From Pseudomonadota bacterium (GTDB lineage: Bacteria > Pseudomonadota > Gammaproteobacteria > Xanthomonadales > SZUA-36): a DNA stretch of 63,273 nt. The position numbers and the translations under genes are program-made. The stretch is from contig JADFVZ010000001.1 of NCBI GenBank assembly GCA_015222805.1, positions 1 through 63,273 on the forward strand, written 5' to 3'. This document shows, in pieces, positions 17,239 to 25,089 of the stretch. Numbering within the stretch: position 1 is the first letter of the stretch; each line of letters starts with the position of its first letter. The notes beneath the pieces are model-generated. The model was not told the DNA's origin. It ran no database searches and saw nothing but the letters and a program-made list of their open reading frames with translations.

Positions 17239-18788
17239 CTGGATAAATCGAGGCTGCTGTCACTCTTCAGGATAAGTTCAATCCCGAGTTTTGATAACTG
17301 GCTCTTTTCCGAGTCAAGATCACTTTGGGTCAGTGCATGATATTGTTGCCAGGCATGGGGAAGAGACAGGCTTAGTTTAGCCTCGCTGCCATACTCCAGT
17401 TCAAACTGGAGTTCGGGGATTGAAGCGTCGTTGCGGGAACGGCAAAGAATCAAGCTCAGCCTTAAGATGGCAACTAACAGGAATAATTTTTTTTGCCGAC
17501 TTGAGCTTTTACCCTGATGTTCGCTTAAATCACCCCGTTGGGAAAGAATCAAGGCTGCCAATAATTGCTGGTCTTGATGCGAAAACCCGGGCATATCACT
17601 ATTTTCAATCAAATAGGCAGAATGCAGGTGGTAACTCTGGTGGGAAATTGCGAGGCCGATTTCATGGACCTGACAGGCCCATATCAGCAAGTTATATTCA
17701 TTTTTTTTCAGCTTGCCGTGCTCTGCTATTTGTTCAAACAGATGGGTGGCCACATCATGAACCCGGTTGGCCTGGTCGCTATCAACTGAATACCGTTTGC
17801 TTAGTTGGTCGATAGTTTGCTGGCGGGGGTCACTAGTACTGTAACGTCCAATCAGGTCCAGTAGTACACCTTCACGCAGCGCCCATTTTGAAATTTGCAT
17901 ATTCCGCAACTCCAGGTCCTGGAACAGGGCCTCCAGCAGAATTACCCCGCCAATAAAAACAGGCTGGCGGCGTTCGGATAACCCCATCAGGGAAATATCT
18001 GCAATATTTTCAAAGCCGAGCAATTCCCGGCGCAGTTTTTTCATCGCCTTGCGGGTAATACCTTTATCAGTCCAGCTCTGTTGCAGGCAAACTTCGTGAA
18101 TCGCGCGTATGGTTCCAGAACAACCTACCGACTCATCCCAGCCTACATTCCGATACTGGTGTTTGTAACGCCTAAAGTTGGTGCGGAAATTATCACTTGC
18201 CGCCTGCCAGCGACTGGCAGAAATCTTGCCGTCAGGAAAAAATCTCTGGGTCAGGGAAACACAACCGAACGGCAGGCTTTCGAGCAGGCCGGGATGCCCC
18301 CCGCTGCCAATAATTAACTCGGTGCTGCCTCCACCTATATCGACAACCAGGCGGGTAACCGGTCGGGGTTGGCTCATAAAGCCGGTAACCCCGAGGAAAA
18401 TCAGTCGGGCTTCTTCACGGCCTGCAATGATTTCAATGGGAAACCCGAGGGCCTCTTCGGCGGGGACCATAAAGCTGTCGGGATCACGTAAACGCCGTAA
18501 ACCCTGGGTGCCGACAATCCGTACCTGTGAAAGAGGGATATCCCGTAAGCGCTGGCCAAATCGTTGTAAACACTGTATAGCACGTTCACCGGTGTCTGCA
18601 TCCAGTTCGCCGGTAGCAGATATTCCACCGCCCATACGGACCATTTCTTTAATCCGGTCAATCACATGTATTTCACCCCCGACTTCATCCTGGCGGACAA
18701 TCAGCAGGTGGAAACTGTTTGAGCCCAGGTCGCAGGTGGCATGGTAGGTCTTAAGGTTTTCGGAGGACAATGAATCACAGTTCCGCAT
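17235..18788 (-). CDS. ppx: Exopolyphosphatase, Ppx/GppA family
   Basis: A 517-residue enzyme that removes phosphate from polyphosphate or the 5' end of pppGpp. The ASKHA phosphate-binding elements are DLGSNSFHLLI near residue 21, GTQGLRR, and VVDIGGGSTELIIG near residue 148. The C-terminal HD-like helical region (about 320-510) is present, so this is the long Ppx form. It lies 46 bp after phoB, which links it to phosphate control. Ppx versus GppA activity cannot be separated by eye; length favours Ppx. Confidence 0.9.
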   Translation of the reverse strand: MRNCDSLSSENLKTYHATCDLGSNSFHLLIVRQDEVGGEIHVIDRIKEMVRMGGGISATGELDADTGERAIQCLQRFGQRLRDIPLSQVRIVGTQGLRRLRDPDSFMVPAEEALGFPIEIIAGREEARLIFLGVTGFMSQPRPVTRLVVDIGGGSTELIIGSGGHPGLLESLPFGCVSLTQRFFPDGKISASRWQAASDNFRTNFRRYKHQYRNVGWDESVGCSGTIRAIHEVCLQQSWTDKGITRKAMKKLRRELLGFENIADISLMGLSERRQPVFIGGVILLEALFQDLELRNMQISKWALREGVLLDLIGRYSTSDPRQQTIDQLSKRYSVDSDQANRVHDVATHLFEQIAEHGKLKKNEYNLLIWACQVHEIGLAISHQSYHLHSAYLIENSDMPGFSHQDQQLLAALILSQRGDLSEHQGKSSSRQKKLFLLVAILRLSLILCRSRNDASIPELQFELEYGSEAKLSLSLPHAWQQYHALTQSDLDSEKSQLSKLGIELILKSDSSLDLSR

Positions 18789-18834
18789 GGGTTAATGCTG
18801 AGTATACAGCCTGCAGGACTTGTTTAGAGGTTCC

Positions 18835-19530
18835 TCAGGTATTCTTATGAACCGAAAACCTGTAACCAAAACCACGAACAGTCTGGATATAATCGTCCAG
18901 TTCCAGCTCCTGAAGGATTTTTCGTACCCGACGTATATGTACATCGACGGTGCGTTCTTCAACATAAACATTGCCCCCCCATACCTGATCAAGTAGCTGA
19001 CTTCTGCTATAAGCGCGATCGGGGTGGCGAATAAAGAATTCCAGCAGGCGGTATTCAGTGGGCGCTAGCTGGATTTCTTTATCAGCTGAGAGGATTCGGC
19101 GGGCCTGGACGTCGAGTTCCAGTTTACCCGCCTGTAACAGGGCTTCACCGGGTGTTGGTGCAGTACGTCGTAGCAAACTGTGAATCCGGGCGATGAGTTC
19201 CCGTGGTGAAAATGGTTTGACAATATAATCATCACAACCGGTTTCCAGTCCGTTAACCCGATCGTTTTCGGTTGAGCGGGCGGTGAGCATAATGATGGGC
19301 AGGTCACGGGTATCAGGCTCGGACCGCAAGCGCCGGGAAAGTTCAATACCGCTAATGCCCGGCATCATCCAGTCGAGCAGGATAATATCCGGGCGATTGT
19401 CACTGATGATGGCCAGTGCTGACTGCGCATCCTTAGCGGTTAAGGTATCCATTTTCGCACGTGCCAGGGAAAACACCAGCATATCCCTTATGCTGGCTTC
19501 ATCATCAACGATTAATACTTTTACAGGCAT
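18835..19530 (-). CDS. phoB: Response regulator PhoB
   Basis: OmpR-family activator of the phosphate-starvation regulon, 231 residues. Asp53 (ILLDWMMPG) is the phospho-acceptor, Lys lies in YIVKPFSPREL, and the winged helix spans 130-228 with the PhoB-like tract DQVWGGNVYVEERTVDVHIRRVRK. The usual partner gene phoR is not adjacent: downstream comes ppx after 46 bp, and no other kinase is close. The motif VWGG is encoded by a run of seven G. Confidence 0.88.
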   Translation of the reverse strand: MPVKVLIVDDEASIRDMLVFSLARAKMDTLTAKDAQSALAIISDNRPDIILLDWMMPGISGIELSRRLRSEPDTRDLPIIMLTARSTENDRVNGLETGCDDYIVKPFSPRELIARIHSLLRRTAPTPGEALLQAGKLELDVQARRILSADKEIQLAPTEYRLLEFFIRHPDRAYSRSQLLDQVWGGNVYVEERTVDVHIRRVRKILQELELDDYIQTVRGFGYRFSVHKNT

Positions 19531-19536
19531 ATACTT

Positions 19537-19566
19537 CTCATAAATATGAATATTAAATCTTATGAG
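19537..19566. promoter_or_regulatory. Inverted repeat in the phoB upstream region
   Basis: CTCATAA (19537-19543) and TTATGAG (19560-19566) form a 7-bp inverted repeat around an AT-rich 16-base centre, in the 58-bp gap between the bepA stop and the phoB start. It could be an operator or part of the phoB promoter. It does not match a standard Pho box. Confidence 0.35.
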
Positions 19567-19588
19567 TATGACGAACTAATTACAAAGC

Positions 19589-21121
19589 TCAAGATCGCTG
19601 TTTTTTTTGCAAGCGCTCCCCGCCCTCTGCCAGCTCTATTTCGAGTTCAGCCAGGCGTGCTGATATCCTTGCGCGCTGATAATAATCCAGGTCCTTTTGC
19701 CTGGAAACCTCCCTGAGTTTCATTACCGCCTGATGCAGGTGTCCGCGCAAATAGTGGGCTTCAGCTACAGCTTCCGATGTTTTTATTGGGCGCCCGGCAC
19801 GATTGGCAGCCTGGGCGTAGAGGTCATATATTGTTGGATCATTATCCCGAACCAGCAGTTGTTCGCGGATAATAGGTATGGCTCTTTCTGCGGATTTCTG
19901 TGTGCCGTCTGCCAGCAGGGCACGCAGCAGATAGGTGCTGATGACGATATTTCCCGGGAACCGATCATACATAGTCTGCAGTCGATCCTGTGCCCTGGTG
20001 AAATTACCCTGCTCGGAATCCAGTAATGTTTCTTCTATGATAAAAGCCCCGCGGTTGGGGTCTTCATCCAGCAGTTCAGCAAGTAACCTGCGGGCCTGTT
20101 TCAGTGCACCCTTTTTCTTCATGCTCATGACCAGGCCATATTTAACTGCAATTCTCTGGTGGGGGTTGAGGTCTGAACGTCCCAGTAATGAGTTGAAATA
20201 ACGAATGGCTTCTTCCGGCTTGTTCGCGTACTCACTGGCGCGGATACGGGCTTTAACCAGGTAGAAATTAAGGTCATCCCGAGGGTTGCTGACTTCGATG
20301 TTAGCTGCACGATTTTTAGCTTCAGAGATTCGGGTGGTGCTGAGGGGATGGGTACTTAAGTATTCTGGAGGACCTTCTCCATTAGAGCGTGATGCCCGGC
20401 CCATTTTGGAAAAGAAGGTCGCCATCCCCATCGGGTCATAGCCTGATGCTGCCATCGTCTGGATTCCCAGCCTGTCAGCTTCATGCTCGTTCTGGCGGGT
20501 AAAGTTAATCTGGTTTTGTGCGGTTAGTGCCTGTCCTGTCATTAGTGCGCCCTGGGCGACCTCGGCACTGCCGGAAAGTATCGCCAGGCCCAGCATGGCC
20601 AACATGATCGGTAAGTTTACCTTACGGGAGTTTTCCATCCCCCTGGCCGCATGGGACTGGGTAATATGGGCGATTTCATGCCCAAGGACACCGGCAACCT
20701 CAGCTTCGGTTTCAGCCGCCATGATCAGGCCGGTATGCAGGGCAACAACTCCCCCGGGCGCTGCCCAGGCATTCAGCACCGGGTTTTTGATTACGACAAA
20801 GTGAAATTCCGTTTCCGGACGGTTGGAATTTGATGCCAGTCGGTGTCCCATGTCGGTAAAATAAGCTTCAATCAGCGGGTCTTCAACCAGCAGCTTGTAT
20901 GCGCGCAACTGACGGATAATATAATCTGCATATTCACGGGCTTCCTTGTTGCTGAAGCTGCTATCGAAGGAACCGCCAATATCCGGTAGTCGAACCCTGT
21001 GTTTCTCATCATCGCTATAGCGTTCACCAGTTTGGGCTACACTTGCCTGGGCTATTATGACAATAGTTACAGCCAGGCAGAGTTTTCGCAGTAAACTGTA
21101 TGAATGCTTCAATGGATACAT
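19589..21121 (-). CDS. bepA: Periplasmic M48 metalloprotease BepA
   Basis: Outer-membrane quality-control protease and chaperone that aids LptD and BAM assembly. A signal peptide ends about residue 29 (ASVAQ). The zinc site is H148-E-I-A-H152 with the third ligand in NEHEADRLG, and a C-terminal TPR region covers about 300-500. At 510 residues it is close to E. coli BepA (487). The gene is divergent from the sulfur-relay genes across only 59 bp, so promoters must overlap or sit inside neighbouring genes. Confidence 0.9.
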   Translation of the reverse strand: MYPLKHSYSLLRKLCLAVTIVIIAQASVAQTGERYSDDEKHRVRLPDIGGSFDSSFSNKEAREYADYIIRQLRAYKLLVEDPLIEAYFTDMGHRLASNSNRPETEFHFVVIKNPVLNAWAAPGGVVALHTGLIMAAETEAEVAGVLGHEIAHITQSHAARGMENSRKVNLPIMLAMLGLAILSGSAEVAQGALMTGQALTAQNQINFTRQNEHEADRLGIQTMAASGYDPMGMATFFSKMGRASRSNGEGPPEYLSTHPLSTTRISEAKNRAANIEVSNPRDDLNFYLVKARIRASEYANKPEEAIRYFNSLLGRSDLNPHQRIAVKYGLVMSMKKKGALKQARRLLAELLDEDPNRGAFIIEETLLDSEQGNFTRAQDRLQTMYDRFPGNIVISTYLLRALLADGTQKSAERAIPIIREQLLVRDNDPTIYDLYAQAANRAGRPIKTSEAVAEAHYLRGHLHQAVMKLREVSRQKDLDYYQRARISARLAELEIELAEGGERLQKKQRS

Positions 21122-21180
21122 GCTTTCTTGATCACTTTTGTGGTTACAATAAAGACCACACTTTTATAACACAGTTCCCT

Positions 21181-21873
21181 ATGAAAGACCGATTGAATAT
21201 CAATGGCAGAATTTTGAGCTTGTGTGAGCCTCCTTCCTCTTTTTCAGCTTCAACACGAGCACAACAATGGTGCCAGCAGCAGCTTGATTCAGGCGGCCCG
21301 GTTCCTTCGGTCTGGTTCCTCAAAGATGCCGTTTACAATGTCCTCGCTCCAGAGTCTGATTCAGGCAGGATTTCAGAAATCATGCTTGTGTGGAAATCCT
21401 TGCATAATCAGGGTGTTAAATTGTCTGTTTGCCAGTCAGCCTGTCAGCGCCGCTTGCCGGCGGGGAGTGTTGATGAGGACTTGTTTGACTTTTCTACATT
21501 GACATTGTGGGCTGATGATTTGACCCGGCAACTGGATGCTGTTGAATCAGGTATATGCTGCATTATTGAAGATCCGGCATCAAAATCCAGGTTTATCCGG
21601 GAAAGTATTGACCCTGTGTTGTCGTTGCTGGCGATGGAGGTGCCGGTCTCTGTGGTGTTTGCCCCCACTGCAGTGGATCACCTCCTTGATGAACCGCACT
21701 GGCGAAAATGGCGAATGTTGCCGGAAACCGAGGAACGTCTAAGCATGTATATACAGGGGAGTGGGTTGAGTGCTGAGCGTAGGGAAGTGCTTTTGAAACG
21801 TCATGGCCTGCAAATAATATCTTCCCAGGGTTTAAAAACAAGGCTTGAAACCAGCAATCATGTGTATGTCTGA
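21181..21873 (+). CDS. Fused TusD-TusC-like sulfur relay protein
   Basis: A 230-residue protein made of two DsrE-fold halves. The first (about 1-120) is TusD-like: FLKDAVYN, then the run W-x-x-L-x-x-x-G-V-x-L with the active Cys at about C84 (LSVCQSACQRR), equal to TusD Cys78. The second (about 125-230) resembles TusC (RESIDPVLSLLAMEVPVSVVF, DHLL) but is divergent and lacks clear catalytic Cys. In the known system TusBCD passes sulfur from TusA to TusE for 2-thiouridine in tRNA. I chose the ATG at 21181; an upstream ATG at 21100 lies in bepA. The fusion is the odd point. Confidence 0.72.
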   Translation: MKDRLNINGRILSLCEPPSSFSASTRAQQWCQQQLDSGGPVPSVWFLKDAVYNVLAPESDSGRISEIMLVWKSLHNQGVKLSVCQSACQRRLPAGSVDEDLFDFSTLTLWADDLTRQLDAVESGICCIIEDPASKSRFIRESIDPVLSLLAMEVPVSVVFAPTAVDHLLDEPHWRKWRMLPETEERLSMYIQGSGLSAERREVLLKRHGLQIISSQGLKTRLETSNHVYV

Positions 21874-22222
21874 AGCCAGGGCCACAGCCGATACATTGCT
21901 TATTGAAGGCACTGAGTATCGGCTGGATCAAGGCGGGTATCTGCTGGATTCATCGTGTTGGACTAAGGGTTTTGCCGAAGCCATGGCAGTTAAGGAAAGT
22001 TTGCAGCTTAACCCGGAACACTGGCAGTTAATTGAATTTGCACGGAATCATTACTTTCGCTACGACGATACGCCGGCAATGCGAGTGCTGGTGAAATGGA
22101 CCCGTAAGCAATTTGGTAATGAAAATGGAAACTCTCGTTATCTTTACCGGCTCTTCCCGGAAGGACCGGGTAAACAGCTTAGCCTGCTTGCGGGCTTGCC
22201 AAAGCCGGTTAGTTGCATATAA
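21866..22222 (+). CDS. tusE: Sulfur carrier TusE / DsrC family
   Basis: A 118-residue carrier that takes persulfide sulfur on a penultimate Cys and hands it to MnmA. The C-terminal tail LAGLPKPVSCI matches TusE, with the catalytic Cys second from the end. The single-Cys tail fits TusE rather than sulfite-reductase DsrC. Start codon choice is uncertain (ATG at 21860 or 21866, TTG at 21845); all overlap the previous gene, which shows coupling. No tusA or separate tusB is present here. Confidence 0.88.
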   Translation: MSEARATADTLLIEGTEYRLDQGGYLLDSSCWTKGFAEAMAVKESLQLNPEHWQLIEFARNHYFRYDDTPAMRVLVKWTRKQFGNENGNSRYLYRLFPEGPGKQLSLLAGLPKPVSCI

Positions 22223-22321
22223 TCAGGCACAGGAAATCCTGGTCTAGGCTGTAAGCAAGCCGCAGTATTATCAATAATCAGGGTTTCAAAATCATAAACC
22301 GGCAGAATGCGGGACTCAGGA

Positions 22322-22579
22322 ATGGCCGAAATAGAGATGTATACAAAAGGTTTTTGTGGCTACTGTTTTGCTGCAAAGCGCCTGTTGAAGAAAAAATCAC
22401 TGCCGTTTACAGAGGTGCCAATAGACCGTGATCCCGGTTTGCGTGAAGAGATGATCCAGCGCTCAGGGCGTTTCACCGTCCCTCAAATTTTCATCAATGG
22501 CCAGCCAATCGGCGGATATACCGAAATTAGCTCGCTTGAACAAAGCGGTCAGCTGGATATTTTATTAACGGCTGAGTAA
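22322..22579 (+). CDS. grxC: Glutaredoxin 3
   Basis: An 85-residue dithiol glutaredoxin that reduces disulfides with glutathione. The active site is C12-G-Y-C15; the usual Grx3 motif is CPYC, so Pro is replaced by Gly. The cis-Pro segment TVPQIFINGQPIGGYTE is intact. I start at the ATG at 22322, preceded by CAGG, since it begins right at the first strand. It converges with the next gene with 4 bp between stops. Confidence 0.9.
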   Translation: MAEIEMYTKGFCGYCFAAKRLLKKKSLPFTEVPIDRDPGLREEMIQRSGRFTVPQIFINGQPIGGYTEISSLEQSGQLDILLTAE

Positions 22580-22583
22580 GAGC

Positions 22584-23702
22584 TTAATTGGGGTTGATTT
22601 TAAAAGCGGTAATACGTGCCCCAAATTGATCATGCCCGCGCATTCTATCAATACTAAAGCTATTAAATGTATATTTTTCCACACCGGTATCGGTGTTTAT
22701 TTGAATTTCACATTGTTGAGGCGGGCTATCCAGTTTTCCAGGAAAAACCCGGCATGTCCCTGTGTTGCCGGCATCAGCAAAATTAAGGCTAACCAGCAAT
22801 TCATCGATAGCTATTGACACGATCCGGAATTGTTGCGCCTGGCGGGCATAATCAGGCCTGTCTTCTGGAGCAAGCAACCAGCGCCCATGTAAAAGTCGTT
22901 CCAGGATGGGCGGGTCCATAAAGTACCTGACCATCATTAGCTTCCGGAGGCTAATTGTCCGATCCAGACCATCACCCTCCCGGGATTCCAGCCATACCTG
23001 AGCACGGCTGGCGGATAAAAAACGGACATGGATGGCGTTTCGTGAGTTATCAATCAACGGTGGCCTGTAGTCTCCGGTCAAAGTTTGCCCATGGGTGAAT
23101 TTGATCAGTTCTGTATTGGTTATTCCACCTTTCATCGGGGCGGTACCCAATAACCACTCCGGCTGGCCGTCAGTATTAAAGGTTTCAGTTATAAGGGTTA
23201 ATAAACCATCCTGATAATCGACTGTAAGACCTGTTCCCGGACCACTATCCTGAGCTGATCCCGGTTCCGGCCACCACCATCCCGAGGCAGGTCGGATATC
23301 TGCAAGATCCCTGCTAGAGGATAAAAGTTTAAACCCGAGTAGTCGTGCGACCTGGGCTGGATCATCCTGATGGAACCAGTAAAACTCAGAGCTCGCTGCA
23401 AGGTTTTCAGGCAACCTGAACAGTAGTAGAAATGGGCTTGGCCTGGGATTGCACGGTGTTTGTGGTGAACGAGTGAGTACCTGGGTTATGTGGTTGCCAG
23501 CATCCTGGTTCGCTGGTCGTACTGAAACTATTTCGGGTATACAGCTGTTTGCCCAGACTCCCCTAAGGCCGTATTCATCAGGCCTGACCCCGGCTTGAGG
23601 TATCGGGTTCTTAGTCAGGCTCCATTCCACAGCCTCGAGAAACTGGCAAGGGAGCATGCCGAAAAGGAAAACAATTGTAAGGGTGGGGTAAAGTTTTTTC
23701 AT
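22584..23702 (-). CDS. Secreted protein of unknown function
   Basis: A 372-residue protein with a signal peptide (MKKLYPTLTIVFLFGMLPCQ, cleavage near residue 24) and no later membrane helix. The mature part is mostly beta-type and Trp/Pro rich (PASGWWWPEPGS) with about five Cys that could form disulfides. I recognise no family. It is transcribed alone, divergent from the isocitrate dehydrogenase gene. Confidence 0.75.
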   Translation of the reverse strand: MKKLYPTLTIVFLFGMLPCQFLEAVEWSLTKNPIPQAGVRPDEYGLRGVWANSCIPEIVSVRPANQDAGNHITQVLTRSPQTPCNPRPSPFLLLFRLPENLAASSEFYWFHQDDPAQVARLLGFKLLSSSRDLADIRPASGWWWPEPGSAQDSGPGTGLTVDYQDGLLTLITETFNTDGQPEWLLGTAPMKGGITNTELIKFTHGQTLTGDYRPPLIDNSRNAIHVRFLSASRAQVWLESREGDGLDRTISLRKLMMVRYFMDPPILERLLHGRWLLAPEDRPDYARQAQQFRIVSIAIDELLVSLNFADAGNTGTCRVFPGKLDSPPQQCEIQINTDTGVEKYTFNSFSIDRMRGHDQFGARITAFKINPN

Positions 23703-23753
23703 CAGCTGAATATGAACTACTAAGGTATGGGTACTTTGTGTTTTGAGTAACTG

Positions 23754-23759
23754 TATAAT
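23754..23759 (+). promoter_or_regulatory. Candidate -10 element before isocitrate dehydrogenase gene
   Basis: A perfect TATAAT lies 68 bp before the start at 23827, in the divergent gap. No convincing -35 is seen 16-18 bp upstream, so this is only a candidate. Confidence 0.35.
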
Positions 23760-23826
23760 ACCGAATTATTTTTAATGTCGCGCCTGAATTATGCAGCGGC
23801 AATCAGCCTAGTTTCAGGAGAGAGTG

Positions 23827-24831
23827 ATGGGTAGAGTAATTTCTGTAATCAGTGGGGATGGTATCGGTCCGGAAATCATGGACGCCACTTTACGTATTTT
23901 GGATGCTGTAGGTTCCGATCTGGAATATGAGTTTGTGGAGGCCGGTATGACAGCACTGGAAAAGGAGGGGGCTTTATTGCCAGAGGCAACACTGGAATCA
24001 ATTCGTCGCCACAAGGTGGCCTTGAAAGGTCCCTTAACTACACCTGTGGGTGAGGGTTTTCGTTCAATTAATGTCACCTTGCGTGAAGTGTTTGACCTCT
24101 ATGCCAATGTTCGCCCGGCGCTTTCCTATCCGGGTACCCGCTCACGTTTTGAAGAAATTGACATCATCACAGTACGCGAAAATACCCAGGGAGCCTATAT
24201 GGCGGCTGATGCAAAACTATCTGAAGACGGTAACCGGGCTGAATCAAAGATGGTTGTAACCCGTGATGGCTGCGAGCGCGTAATGCGGTACGCTTGTGAT
24301 ATGGCGCTGGCGATGGGACGGAAGAAAATAACCATTGTGCATAAGGCAAATATTTTAAAAACAGTTTCTGGGATGTTCCTGCAGGTTGCCCGGGAAGTCA
24401 GCAAGGAATATCCGACTCTGCGCTTTAACGAAATGATCGTCGATAATACCTGTATGCAACTGGTAATGAACCCCTGGCAGTTTGATGTCATTGTGACCAC
24501 AAACCTGTTTGGCGATATAATTTCCGACCTGTGTGCCGGACTGGTTGGTGGCCTGGGAATGGCTCCGGGTGCGAATATTGGCCGTGAGGTTGCTATCTTT
24601 GAGGCAGTACACGGTTCGGCTCCGGATATTGCCGGCAAAGGCATAGCCAATCCCTGTGCGTTAATCCTGGCGGCTGCCGCGATGCTGGGTAAGTTGGGAA
24701 TGGAAGGCAAGGCTCAGAGTATTCGAGATGCGATTCGACGGACGATTGTGGCTACTGATCGGGTTACACCGGATCTCGGAGGGGCGCATAAAACCCAGGA
24801 GTTTGCAGACGCTATAATTTCCCGCCTATAA
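23827..24831 (+). CDS. Isocitrate dehydrogenase, NAD-type (short form)
   Basis: A 334-residue beta-decarboxylating dehydrogenase that converts isocitrate to 2-oxoglutarate in the TCA cycle. The nucleotide/substrate marks are [10 protein letters not shown] at the start, GPLTTPVGEGFRSINVTLR (the S-N-x-x-L-R isocitrate phosphorylation-loop type), YANVRPA, ENTQGAY, KANILK, NLFGDIISDL and [11 protein letters not shown]. The SxNxxLR segment separates it from LeuB, which is encoded at 36521-37618. Length and pattern fit the short NAD-dependent enzymes rather than E. coli Icd (416). AGGAG precedes the ATG; a GTG three bases upstream is possible. Confidence 0.88.
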   Translation: MGRVISVISGDGIGPEIMDATLRILDAVGSDLEYEFVEAGMTALEKEGALLPEATLESIRRHKVALKGPLTTPVGEGFRSINVTLREVFDLYANVRPALSYPGTRSRFEEIDIITVRENTQGAYMAADAKLSEDGNRAESKMVVTRDGCERVMRYACDMALAMGRKKITIVHKANILKTVSGMFLQVAREVSKEYPTLRFNEMIVDNTCMQLVMNPWQFDVIVTTNLFGDIISDLCAGLVGGLGMAPGANIGREVAIFEAVHGSAPDIAGKGIANPCALILAAAAMLGKLGMEGKAQSIRDAIRRTIVATDRVTPDLGGAHKTQEFADAIISRL

Positions 24832-25006
24832 AGCGTTAGCCAGTACCGTTAAATGGATGTTGTATTTTAGCTACACTAAAAACAGGGTGAATTCAGAATT
24901 TGAATCTAATGTTATAAATAAACAAATTGCTGTAAGTTCGTGTTACTATGCACTTTAATGTCTCGTCTCTTGGATTGTGTTTATTTTAATTAACCTAAAT
25001 TTCACA

Positions 25007-25035
25007 TTGACTTTCTGTTGTTTTCCTGCCATATT
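25007..25035 (+). promoter_or_regulatory. Candidate sigma-70 promoter for the barrel gene
   Basis: TTGACT (25007-25012), a 17-bp spacer and CATATT (25030-25035) give a good sigma-70 match about 55 bp before the start at 25090. The surrounding 24832-25089 gap is AT-rich and holds no other clear feature. Confidence 0.5.
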
Positions 25036-25089
25036 GCACTCTAGATAAAGGGCTTTGTGCCTTACTAAAAATAATTTTGAAATAACAGG

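Noticed and set aside
24195-24710. Long antisense ORF (171 codons) inside the isocitrate dehydrogenase gene
   Set aside because: It is the mirror of a GC-biased coding frame, has no ribosome site or family likeness, and the sense frame is a full conserved enzyme.
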